From: HGM13233 sp900762805
GTDB taxonomy: Bacteria > Bacillota > Clostridia > Oscillospirales > Ruminococcaceae
Reading direction: 5' to 3'
Length of the DNA: 26,257 bases
Assembly: GCA_937993755.1 (NCBI GenBank)
Contig: CALKMA010000004.1
Span: 1-26,257 of the forward strand
Below, piece after piece: positions 1 to 6,172 of this stretch. A program made the translations under genes and the position numbers. Within the stretch, counting starts at the first letter, position 1. Each line of letters begins with the position of its first letter. The notes beneath the pieces were generated by a model. It made no database searches and was not told the origin of the DNA. It saw only the letters and a program-made list of their open reading frames with translations.

Positions 1-409
1 TGATGCCGAATATGCCGGCGGGCTCGCCGTAGCTCGTCTCTCTGATGGGGTGGACGACGTAGGCATTGCCGTAAAGGTCATGCACCACGCCGGAGGTATT
101 GTCCCATGAGCAAATCCAGCCCTGGTAGGGAGCGCAGAGGGGACGGCTCGCGGGGTGGCTGCTGATCTGGAATGTGCTGATGCCGAATTCAGCCGACCGC
201 GCCTGCTGGCCTTGAATGTAGGTGTTGTGCAGCGTCGTCCTCAAATCCATGCTGACGTAGGCTTCCGGCGTCCACTGGTGGCCGCCCTTGTCGATGAAGC
301 CGGTGATGCCGGTCTCCGCCAGACGGTGGGCGGCTTTGGCAACCGCGTCCTGCAGGGTGGTTGTTCCCATCGTCAGGCCGGTGGTGGCGGTGCGGCGCAG
401 GTTTTCGGG
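1..409 (-). pseudogene. Phage minor capsid protein (Phage_min_cap2-like), truncated C-terminal part
   Basis: A minus-strand frame stays open from a TAG at 410-412 to the left edge of the window. Its first ATG is at 370 and gives 123 residues, but no ribosome binding site precedes it. The translation carries hallmarks of the phage minor capsid protein 2 family: an ITGFIDKGGHQWTPEAYVSM segment, a run RTTLHNTYIQGQQARSAEFG, then ISSHPASRPLCAPYQG, and TSYGEPAGIFGI at the edge, where family members continue into an N-C-G-H motif. Homologous-looking sequence begins almost at the TAG (ENLRRT), and just beyond it lies the promoter of the nucleoside hydrolase gene. I therefore read this as a capsid gene that has lost its 5' part, at the edge of a prophage or prophage remnant lying to the left. 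Family assignment is confident; whether the rest of the phage is intact cannot be seen. Confidence 0.75.
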
Positions 410-420
410 CTACCTGCCCG

Positions 421-449
421 TTGCATTTCCCGGACAGTTATGGTACGAT
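421..449 (+). promoter_or_regulatory. Promoter of the nucleoside hydrolase operon
   Basis: TTGCAT at 421-426 and TACGAT at 444-449 are separated by exactly 17 bases, and TGG directly before the -10 box makes it an extended -10. The start point would be near 456, followed by a short leader with AGGAGG at 469-474. It abuts the broken end of the phage capsid gene. Confidence 0.6.
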
Positions 450-482
450 AAAAGCACCTTAAACTTTCAGGAGGATTTTCTC

Positions 483-1469
483 ATGCGCAAGGTCATTATT
501 GATACAGACACCGGCTCGGACGACGCGGTAGCCGTCATCATGTGTCTGCGCGACCCAACGGTCGAGGTGCTGGCACTTACCACCGTGAGCGGCAACGTGC
601 CGATGGAGCAGGCCACGCTCAACTGTCTCATGAGCGTCGAGCTGGCCGGGCTGGCTGTGCCGCCGCCCGTCTATAAAGGGGCTGACCGCCCGCTGGTGCG
701 GCAGCCTGTTCACGCCCGCAATGTCCACGGCAACGACGGTATGTCCGACTGCGGCCTCATCCACCCCACGCTGCGCGCCGTCGAGGGTGTCCACGCGGCC
801 GACGCCATCATCGGGCTGGTCGAAAAGCATCCCGGCGAGATCGAGCTGGCCGTCATCGGGCCGGCCACCAATGTGGCGCTGGCCATGATGAAGGCGCCGG
901 AAACCATGAAAAAGCTCAAGTGCATCTGGACGATGGGCACCTGCGGCTTTGGCCGCGGCAACACCACGCCCGTCTCGGAATTCAACGTCTTTGCCGATGC
1001 CGAGGCCTACCGCGTCATGATGGATTTCGGCGTACACGTTTATGTCGGCGGCTATGATCTATGCACCTCGGAGGCGGCCTGGTTCGACGCCGATACCGAG
1101 CGCCTGCTGGCTTCGGGCAGCGCGGCGGCCCGCTATGCCGTCGAGTGCAACGAGGCGCTGGCGAAATTCTGCCTTGCCATCGGCGGCGAGCGCCGCATCG
1201 ATCTGCCCGACACCGTCTCGCTCAGCCCCATGCTGTGGCCGGACGTCGTGCTGGCGGCAAGCGAGTGCGTGTCCCATGTCTGCACCGCCGAGCCGGCCAC
1301 CTACGGGCAGGTCATCTTCTATGACGGCGGCACACTGGCCGCCATGGGGCCGGGCTTTGATTTTGCGCCCTACGGCAAAAAGCAGCCCAATTGCACCGTC
1401 ATCCACAGGATCGATACCGCGCTTTACAAAAAACGCCTGGAGGCGCTGCTGGTGCGGCAGCATGGCTAA
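483..1469 (+). CDS. Inosine/uridine-preferring nucleoside hydrolase family protein
   Basis: 328 residues, close to the usual 310-330 of the family. The enzymes cleave the N-glycosidic bond of nucleosides to free base and ribose, in the cytoplasm, for salvage. The N-terminus reads MRKVIIDTDTGSDDA, the calcium-binding Asp cluster (D9, D13, D14) that defines the family. Further family segments are VHGNDGM near residue 81, GPATNVALA near 127 and SEFNVFADAEAY near 165. Where the family usually has H-D-P near the C-terminal third, this protein has W-P-D (252-254), so the metal-binding Asp seems kept but the neighbouring catalytic His is absent; the substrate may differ from classical inosine/uridine hydrolases. 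The start at 483 was chosen because AGGAGG lies 8 bases upstream; longer in-frame extensions run through the promoter. It overlaps the following regulator gene by 8 bases. Confidence 0.88.
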   Translation: MRKVIIDTDTGSDDAVAVIMCLRDPTVEVLALTTVSGNVPMEQATLNCLMSVELAGLAVPPPVYKGADRPLVRQPVHARNVHGNDGMSDCGLIHPTLRAVEGVHAADAIIGLVEKHPGEIELAVIGPATNVALAMMKAPETMKKLKCIWTMGTCGFGRGNTTPVSEFNVFADAEAYRVMMDFGVHVYVGGYDLCTSEAAWFDADTERLLASGSAAARYAVECNEALAKFCLAIGGERRIDLPDTVSLSPMLWPDVVLAASECVSHVCTAEPATYGQVIFYDGGTLAAMGPGFDFAPYGKKQPNCTVIHRIDTALYKKRLEALLVRQHG

Positions 1470-2472
1470 GCGTATGGGCTGCGGCGGCAAGATACTGCTG
1501 CTGCGGCAGCTTCTGCTCGACCGCACCGGCCCGGAGTGCGGCGTCACAATGGCCGAGATACTGAGCTATCTCTCGCAGAACGGCATCGAGGCCGAGCGGA
1601 AATCGATTTATGCCGATCTGGAGCTGCTGCGCGCGTCGGGCATGGATATCGGGCTGGAGCGGTGCGGCAAGCGGCGCGAGTACAGGGTGCTGTCGCGCAC
1701 CTTCGATACCGTCGAGCTGAAGCTGCTGACCGACGCCGTTGCCGCCAGCCGTTTCATCACCCGCAAAAAGAGCGGCGAGCTGATCGAAAAGCTGCGCTCG
1801 CTGACCTCGGAAAGCGAGCGGCGCATGCTGCGCCGGCAGGTCTATGTCGATGGCCGCATCAAATCGATGAACGAGACGATCTATTACAGCACCGACGCCA
1901 TCAGCGAGGCCATCGAGGCGGGCCGCATGATCCGCTTCCGCTATTACGACTATACGCCCGAAAAAAAGCGGGTGGCGCGCCGCGGCGTATATATCGTGGC
2001 GCCGCTGGGTTTGGTGGTGTGCAGCGAGAATTATTATCTGTGCGCCTACAGCGAGGTACACGCCGACATCCGCAATTACCGCGTTGACCGTATGGGCGGC
2101 GTCGAGGTGCTTGACCGGAAGCGGCCCGATCTGCCTGAAGTGCGCGATTTTGACCTTGTCAGCTACCGCGAACGGCAGTTTTCCATGTTCGGGGGCGAGC
2201 AGCGCGATGTTACCATTGAGTTTGATGACGCGCTTGCCAATGTCGCCGTTGACTATTTCGGCCCCGACGTGCCCATCCGCCCGCGCGGCGACGGGCGCTT
2301 TACCGTGACCCGGCGCATCGAGGTCAGCCCGGCCTTCTTCGGCTGGCTGTTCCAGTTCGGCACGCGTTGCCGCCTGCTGGCTCCCGCCGACGTGGCTGCG
2401 CAGTACGCCGGCCTCGCCCGCGCCGTGGCCGCCGGACAAGGGGAGGAAAAGAGCGGGACGCAGGGTGCGTGA
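1462..2472 (+). CDS. HTH and WYL-domain transcriptional regulator
   Basis: 336 residues. Residues about 10-60 form a helix-turn-helix of the DeoR/HTH_11 kind (MAEILSYLSQNGIEAERKSI then YADLELLRASG). Residues about 140-220 are a WYL domain: IRFRYYDYTPEKKR, then VAPLGLVVCSENYYLCAYS with NYYL at the WYL position, then NYRVDRM. A C-terminal extension domain follows (DVTIEFDDALANVAVDYFG, later GWLFQFGTRCRLLAP), as is common in this class. WYL proteins are usually ligand-responsive regulators; the ligand is often nucleotide-like or unknown. The start at 1462 gives an 8-base overlap with the nucleoside hydrolase stop, so the two are co-transcribed; ATG at 1474 is an alternative. Coupling to the hydrolase suggests it senses or controls nucleoside use (inference). 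The last 12 residues are low complexity. Confidence 0.88.
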   Translation: MAKRMGCGGKILLLRQLLLDRTGPECGVTMAEILSYLSQNGIEAERKSIYADLELLRASGMDIGLERCGKRREYRVLSRTFDTVELKLLTDAVAASRFITRKKSGELIEKLRSLTSESERRMLRRQVYVDGRIKSMNETIYYSTDAISEAIEAGRMIRFRYYDYTPEKKRVARRGVYIVAPLGLVVCSENYYLCAYSEVHADIRNYRVDRMGGVEVLDRKRPDLPEVRDFDLVSYRERQFSMFGGEQRDVTIEFDDALANVAVDYFGPDVPIRPRGDGRFTVTRRIEVSPAFFGWLFQFGTRCRLLAPADVAAQYAGLARAVAAGQGEEKSGTQGA

Positions 2473-2478
2473 CTGCCG

Positions 2479-2504
2479 GCCCGCGTCCGGCCGCGGCGGG
2501 CTTT
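2479..2504 (+). terminator. Possible weak terminator of the nucleoside hydrolase-WYL operon
   Basis: GCCCGC at 2479-2484 pairs with GCGGGC at 2496-2501 and is followed by TTTG. The stem is only 6 bp and the T run is short, but it begins 7 bases after the WYL stop codon. Confidence 0.3.
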
Positions 2505-2610
2505 GCTCCGGGATGGGTGCGGCGCTTTGCCGCGCTTATGAAAAGGCCGGCGGCCGTCCCGTGAATTATCGGGCGCGGCCGCGCCGGCTGTTCATGCGTC
2601 TTAAAAATCG

Positions 2611-2660
2611 CAGGCTGCCCGGATGCCGGCTGCTCCGCCGGTACGGTTTTTCGCAGCCTG
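2611..2660. repeat. Inverted repeat with nested stem
   Basis: CAGGCTGC (2611-2618) is perfectly complementary to GCAGCCTG (2653-2660), and an inner CCGGC/GCCGG pair lies between them. Read on the minus strand the structure is followed by CGATTTTTAAG, so it could be a second, downstream terminator for minus-strand transcripts. No function is shown by the context. Confidence 0.4.
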
Positions 2661-2861
2661 CAGCGGGGCGCGCCGGGCGTATGCCGCGGCGGTATCGGCG
2701 CCGCGGCTTCTGCGGAGCGTTTTCTGAAAGGCGGGAAGTGACTCTCCCGCGAAAGCCGCCTCCGACTCTGCGCGGGTTCGTCAAGGACGTGCCGCGGATC
2801 GGGGGAAAGCGGCTAAGACCTGTTTTGGAGCCTTTCGGTTTACCGGGACGCGGCAGGACAT

Positions 2862-2929
2862 AAAACAACAGGGCCGCTCCCTTCCTTTCAGGGCGGAATT
2901 GCCGTCCGGAGGAGAAAGGAGCAGCCCTG
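2862..2929 (-). terminator. Terminator of the repeat-protein gene
   Basis: CAGGGC (2869-2874) pairs with GCCCTG (2924-2929) and GCTCC (2876-2880) with GGAGC (2918-2922), with one mismatch between the two helices. On the minus strand the stem is followed by TTGTTTTA. It lies 82 bases after the stop of the minus gene at 3011. The apical part is long (about 37 bases) and contains CGCCCTGAAAGGA, also present in the loop of the terminator at 5441. Confidence 0.6.
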
Positions 2930-3010
2930 CGGCATCATACCGCGGTCTGACCGGAAAACAGAAGGGATCACATCGCAGCATCAGCGGCTGATGCCGCGGC
3001 AGAGGCGGCT

Positions 3011-3385
3011 TTAATTATAATCATCGTCATCGAGAACGTCAAAATCATCACGATCATCGTCGTCATAATCGATGGCCTCGAAATCATCATAATCGTTGGG
3101 ATCAAACTCGTCATGGTCATGATCGACGGCGTTGGAACGGCCGGGACGGCTTGACGAGCCGCCGAAAATCGCCGCCATTGAGCCGACCTTTTTCATACTC
3201 TTGTCATAGTAATTGGTGGTTCCGAAAAAGCCCTCATCACTTGACCCGATCTTATGCCCTTTCTCGTCATAGTAATTGGTGGTTCCGAAAAAGCCCTTAT
3301 CGCTTGACCCGATCTTACGCCCTTTCTCGTCATAGTAATTGGTAGTCCCGAAAAAGCCGGGTGAGGATGTTATTTTCTTGCTCAT
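3011..3385 (-). CDS. Small protein with three GFFGTTNYYDEKG repeats and an Asp-rich tail
   Basis: 124 residues. After MSKKITSSP come three tandem 21-residue units beginning at residues 10, 31 and 52. The consensus is GFFGTTNYYDEKG then KIGSSD; the third unit has drifted to DKSMKKVGSM. A Ser/Gly/Arg linker follows, and from residue about 88 the chain is almost wholly Asp with Glu, His, Tyr and Phe. There is no signal peptide or membrane segment. The repeat resembles short aromatic-Gly repeats in Firmicute proteins of unknown role; I assign no function. The gene is real: AGGAGG stands 7 bases before the ATG, a near-consensus promoter lies at 3481-3509, a terminator follows, and codon use is consistent across the repeats. 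It is transcribed alone, between two plus-strand carbohydrate or nucleoside genes. Metal or cation binding by the Asp tail is a guess. Confidence 0.8.
   Translation of the reverse strand: MSKKITSSPGFFGTTNYYDEKGRKIGSSDKGFFGTTNYYDEKGHKIGSSDEGFFGTTNYYDKSMKKVGSMAAIFGGSSSRPGRSNAVDHDHDEFDPNDYDDFEAIDYDDDDRDDFDVLDDDDYN
3176..3358 (-). repeat. Three in-frame 63-base tandem repeats
   Basis: Units of 63 bases begin, on the minus strand, at 3358, 3295 and 3232, encoding the 21-residue repeats. The first two are nearly identical at DNA level (GGGCATAAGATCGGGTCAAG versus its close copy). The third keeps the FFGTTNYYD part but diverges after it. Copy number could vary between strains by slippage or recombination. 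Confidence 0.85.
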
Positions 3386-3480
3386 GACACTGCCTCCTGA
3401 AAAATAGATTGGGTCGGATATTGCAGGTGGAAAGCGCGGCCGCCCCGGCCCCCGGCCGGAGCAGACGATTGTTTATGTTT

Positions 3481-3509
3481 ATTATATCATAACCGGCTGA
3501 GCCGTGCAA
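3481..3509 (-). promoter_or_regulatory. Promoter of the repeat-protein gene
   Basis: On the minus strand, TTGCAC (3509-3504), 17 bases, then TATAAT (3486-3481), with TGA before the -10 box. The start point would be near 3474, giving a leader of about 90 bases. A GC-rich hairpin in that leader (arms CCGGCC/GGCCGG, 3445-3459) begins at about +16. Confidence 0.75.
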
Positions 3510-3598
3510 CTGTCCAAAAGCAGTGCGGCTTTGGGAGCCGGCTTGTCAGGCGGGTATTGTACTCCTATGCACGGAAAAGACCGCCCCGCCCTTGCCGA

Positions 3599-3627
3599 TT
3601 GACTTCTGCCGGCCGCCCTGTTATAAT
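3599..3627 (+). promoter_or_regulatory. Promoter of the 6-phospho-beta-glucosidase gene
   Basis: TTGACT at 3599-3604, 17 bases, TATAAT at 3622-3627. This is the best sigma-70/sigma-A promoter of the window. The start would be near 3634, leaving a leader of about 170 bases. A 14-base palindrome of GCCGG units (3649-3662) sits at about +15. It lies back to back with the minus-strand promoter at 3481-3509. Confidence 0.8.
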
Positions 3628-3706
3628 ATATGCATAAGGCGCGCGAAGGCCGGCCGGCCGGCGCGGCGCCGCCAGACAAAACACGCCGGCGGCGTGAACA
3701 GAAATC

Positions 3707-3779
3707 GAAAAGTGTTACTCTTTGAGGCATAATTGGAGATTGTGATCGACCGACTATGACCGCAGGGAGTAACTTTTTT
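3707..3779 (+). promoter_or_regulatory. Terminator-like hairpin in the bglA-type leader (possible attenuator)
   Basis: GTTACTC (3714-3720) pairs perfectly with GAGTAAC (3767-3773), which runs straight into TTTTTT (3774-3779). The A run before the left arm can pair with this T run. The loop is 46 bases. The hairpin lies between the promoter and the start codon, 29 bases before the ATG, so it could end transcription early unless an antiterminator or alternative fold intervenes. Beta-glucoside genes are often governed by BglG/LicT antiterminators, but I do not see their recognisable RNA target here. The long loop makes this only moderately convincing. Confidence 0.45.
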
Positions 3780-3807
3780 ATAACAAAACAGAAGGAAGGC
3801 CAAAAGA

Positions 3808-5226
3808 ATGTTGAGAAAAGATTTTTTGTGGGGCGGCGCGACGGCAGCCAATCAGTGCGAGGGTGCTTATAATGTTGACGGCCGCGGGCTGGCCAACGTC
3901 GATGTCATCCCGCACGGCCCCGACCGGATGGCCGTTATGTGCGGGAGGCTGCCCATGCTGGAGCCGGACGATAAGCATTATTATCCCGCGCAGGGCGCCA
4001 TTGATATGTACCATCGCTACAAGGAGGACATCGCTCTGTTTGCCGAGATGGGCTTCAAATGCTACCGCATGAGCATTGCCTGGACGCGCATCTTCCCGAA
4101 CGGCGATGAGGAGCAGCCCAATGAGGCCGGCCTTGCCTTTTATAAGGAGGTCTTTAAAGAGTGCCGCCGCCGCGGCATCGAGCCGCTGGTGACCATCACC
4201 CATTTCGACTGCCCCATCCACCTGATCCGGGAGTACGGCGGCTGGAAAAACCGCCGGATGATCGACTTCTACAAGCGGCTGGCAACGGTGCTGTTCACCC
4301 GTTACAAGGGGCTGGTCAGGTACTGGCTGACCTTTAATGAAATAAACGTGCTGCTGCACGCGCCCTTTATGGGGGCCGGTATGCTGGCGCCCGACGAGGC
4401 CGAGCGCGACCGGCTGCTCTATCAAGCGGCCCACCATGAGCTGGTGGCCAGCGCATGGGCCACCCGCATCGGCCATGAGATCGACCCGACCGTGAAGATC
4501 GGCTGTATGCTGGCGGCCGGCGCTTACTATCCGTATTCCTGCCGCCCGGAGGACGTCCGTCTGGCTCAGATCGAGGCGCAGAAGAACTTTTTCTTCATTG
4601 ATGTGCAGTCGCGCGGCTACTATCCGGCGTATGCGCTCAAAATGCTTGAGCGCAGGCACATCGATATCGGCATGACGGCGGAGGACGAGGCCATCCTGCG
4701 CGAGAACACCGTCGATTTCATCTCCTTCTCCTATTATCAGACACGCTGCGTCGCCTACAAGGAGGGGGAAAAGAGCAGCGGCAATATGTTTGACGGCGTC
4801 CGCAACCCCTATCTGAAGGAGAGCGCCTGGGGCTGGTCGATCGACCCGCTCGGCCTGCGCATCACGCTCAACGAGCTGTACGACCGCTATCAGAAGCCGC
4901 TTTTCATTGTGGAAAATGGCCTCGGTGCCCACGATACCGTCGAGCCGGACGGCTCGGTCCACGACAGCTACCGCATCGACTATCTGCGCGAGCATATCAA
5001 AGCCTTCAAGGCGGCCGTCGAGGAGGACGGCGTTGATCTGCTGGGCTACACGACCTGGGGCCCCATCGACCTTGTTTCGGCCGGCACCGGTGAGATGAGC
5101 AAGCGCTATGGCTTTATCTATGTCGATCGCGACGACGCCGGCCGCGGCACCCTTGCCCGCAGCCGGAAGGACAGCTTCTACTGGTATAAAAAGGTCATCG
5201 AATCCAACGGCGAGGAGCTGGACTGA
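3808..5226 (+). CDS. Glycoside hydrolase family 1, 6-phospho-beta-glucosidase
   Basis: 472 residues, normal length for the family. It hydrolyses phosphorylated beta-glucosides (such as cellobiose-6-P or salicin-6-P), delivered by PTS uptake, to glucose-6-P and aglycone or sugar in the cytoplasm. Family 1 marks: N-terminal FLWGGATAANQCEGAY; the acid/base motif TFNEIN with E178; the nucleophile motif IVENGLG with E369. Near residue 431, SKRYGFIYVD is the Ser-x-Lys-x-Tyr type phosphate-binding loop that separates 6-phospho-beta-glucosidases from plain beta-glucosidases. AAGGAAGG stands before the ATG. No PTS permease or antiterminator gene is adjacent, so it is a single-gene unit with its own promoter and leader. 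Regulation is probably at the leader hairpin, by carbohydrate supply (inference). An AscB/BglA/BglB symbol cannot be chosen from sequence alone. Confidence 0.92.
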   Translation: MLRKDFLWGGATAANQCEGAYNVDGRGLANVDVIPHGPDRMAVMCGRLPMLEPDDKHYYPAQGAIDMYHRYKEDIALFAEMGFKCYRMSIAWTRIFPNGDEEQPNEAGLAFYKEVFKECRRRGIEPLVTITHFDCPIHLIREYGGWKNRRMIDFYKRLATVLFTRYKGLVRYWLTFNEINVLLHAPFMGAGMLAPDEAERDRLLYQAAHHELVASAWATRIGHEIDPTVKIGCMLAAGAYYPYSCRPEDVRLAQIEAQKNFFFIDVQSRGYYPAYALKMLERRHIDIGMTAEDEAILRENTVDFISFSYYQTRCVAYKEGEKSSGNMFDGVRNPYLKESAWGWSIDPLGLRITLNELYDRYQKPLFIVENGLGAHDTVEPDGSVHDSYRIDYLREHIKAFKAAVEEDGVDLLGYTTWGPIDLVSAGTGEMSKRYGFIYVDRDDAGRGTLARSRKDSFYWYKKVIESNGEELD

Positions 5227-5804
5227 GCTTTGCGCCGGGGCTTGACGGCGGACCGGCCGCGTGATAGCTCATGCGCGGGAGGCTTTCTCCGGGCGGTCTC
5301 CGGCAGGCTGAGCAGAGGAAGAACGCCTGTGCCGGAGCCGGCTTTCCTGCGCGGGCGGCATGTCAGACGTGCCGTTGGTTGCTTTGACAGCTGCGATTGT
5401 CTGCCCCGCTGATTTGCCGCTCTTTATACTACTCATAATAAGCACCCGAAGCGCCCTGAAAGGAGGACGCTTCGGGTGCTTTTGCAGAAAACGCCGGACA
5501 TGTTCGAGGGCCCGGAGGGCTGCCTCGGCAAGGGGCATTGTACGCCTGCCGAAAGCGGACCGGAGCGGCCGCGCATGGCCTTGACAGCGGCCGGCAGGCG
5601 GGGAGCGGCGGGGACGGCGGGCACGCCTGCTTCCGGCTTGCGCGCGCTTTGCTCCGCCCGTTCGGATTTTCCGTGCCCGCTTCTGCCCGGTGTTTTCCGC
5701 CGTCGGGCCTTCCGCGCGGCACACAGCAACGGGGGCAGGCCGGCCGGAATGCCGGTTTTATCCGTAAAATTTTTGTGAATGCGGGCGCGGCGGGCGGCGG
5801 GTAG
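5227..5804. other. 578-base stretch without a convincing gene
   Basis: Apart from the terminator at 5441-5483 I see nothing functional here. The open frames on both strands (for example minus 5269-5724) are Arg/Ala/Pro-rich, lack ribosome binding sites, and run through the terminator hairpin, so they are composition artefacts. Confidence 0.6.
5441..5483 (+). terminator. Strong intrinsic terminator after the 6-phospho-beta-glucosidase gene
   Basis: A perfect 13-bp stem: AGCACCCGAAGCG (5441-5453) against CGCTTCGGGTGCT (5468-5480), 14-base loop, then TTT G. It lies 214 bases after the stop codon. The loop carries CCCTGAAAGGAGGA, an SD-like word. Confidence 0.85.
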
Positions 5805-5833
5805 TTGCGCGTTATTTCAAAGTGTGATAAAAT
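5805..5833 (+). promoter_or_regulatory. Promoter of the lipoprotein-two-component operon
   Basis: TTGCGC at 5805-5810, 17 bases, TAAAAT at 5828-5833, with TGA before the -10 box. It stands in a local AT-rich island. Transcription would begin near 5840, leaving a leader of about 330 bases before the lipoprotein start. Confidence 0.6.
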
Positions 5834-6172
5834 ATTCTATTAAATGGGACAGTATGTTCGGAGAGCCGCCTCAAGGGGCGTGCATCCGGGAAACGGGCAG
5901 GCGGGTTCTTCCGCGCGGTGCAGCGTGCAGGCCGGAAAAAGGCGAGCAGGGAAGGTTCCTTGCACAAAAACAGGTGGGCGAGGCACCGCGCGCAGGAGAA
6001 TGGACAGCGACAGCCCGTGCCGTGCCCGCGATGTGAAAGATAAGCCATGGAGCAGGCGGGCGAGCCTGCACACAGCAAGAGCATGACAGCCGCCCGCGCA
6101 GTGCGGCAAACGGCGGAGATGTTTACCGGCATGATGATATGCCGTCCATAAAAGGCAAGCGAGGTGATATTC
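5834..6172 (+). other. Long unexplained 5' leader or small RNA region
   Basis: About 330 bases lie between the predicted start of transcription and the lipoprotein start. They contain several short dyads: CGCC/GGCG at 5870-5883, GCAGGC/GCCTGC at 6052-6069, and GGCAT/ATGCC at 6128-6143. There is no T-tract terminator. Frames through it are not protein-like. I compared it by eye with the hallmarks of RNase P RNA, SRP RNA, 6S RNA and common riboswitches (TPP, SAM, cobalamin, lysine, c-di-GMP) and recognise none. Confidence 0.35.

Larger units (their letters stand above)
2473..3010. other. 538-base stretch without a convincing gene
   Basis: Very GC-rich sequence between the WYL regulator and the convergent repeat-protein gene. 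Open frames here (for example minus 2566-2868, Arg/Pro-rich) have no ribosome binding site and look like composition artefacts. It holds a possible weak terminator for the WYL operon, an inverted repeat at 2611-2660, a small dyad CGGGA/TCCCG at 2732-2749, and the terminator of the minus-strand gene at 2862-2929. Confidence 0.6.

Noticed and set aside
2566..2868. Minus-strand 100-codon frame before the repeat-protein terminator
   Set aside because: Basic low-complexity translation, no ribosome binding site, and it starts at the edge of the terminator; not protein-like.
3176..3358. Regular 63-base repeats as a CRISPR or other array
   Set aside because: The repeats are contiguous, in frame and translated; there are no unique spacers.
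3634..3807. BglG/LicT antiterminator target (RAT) in the glucosidase leader
   Set aside because: No sequence resembling the RAT consensus overlaps the hairpin.
5269..5724. Long minus-strand open frame of about 150 codons after the glucosidase gene
   Set aside because: Arg/Ala/Pro-rich, no ribosome binding site, and it reads through a perfect terminator hairpin; an effect of high GC content.
5834..6172. RNase P RNA, SRP RNA, 6S RNA or a common riboswitch
   Set aside because: No conserved core motif of these families could be found by eye.
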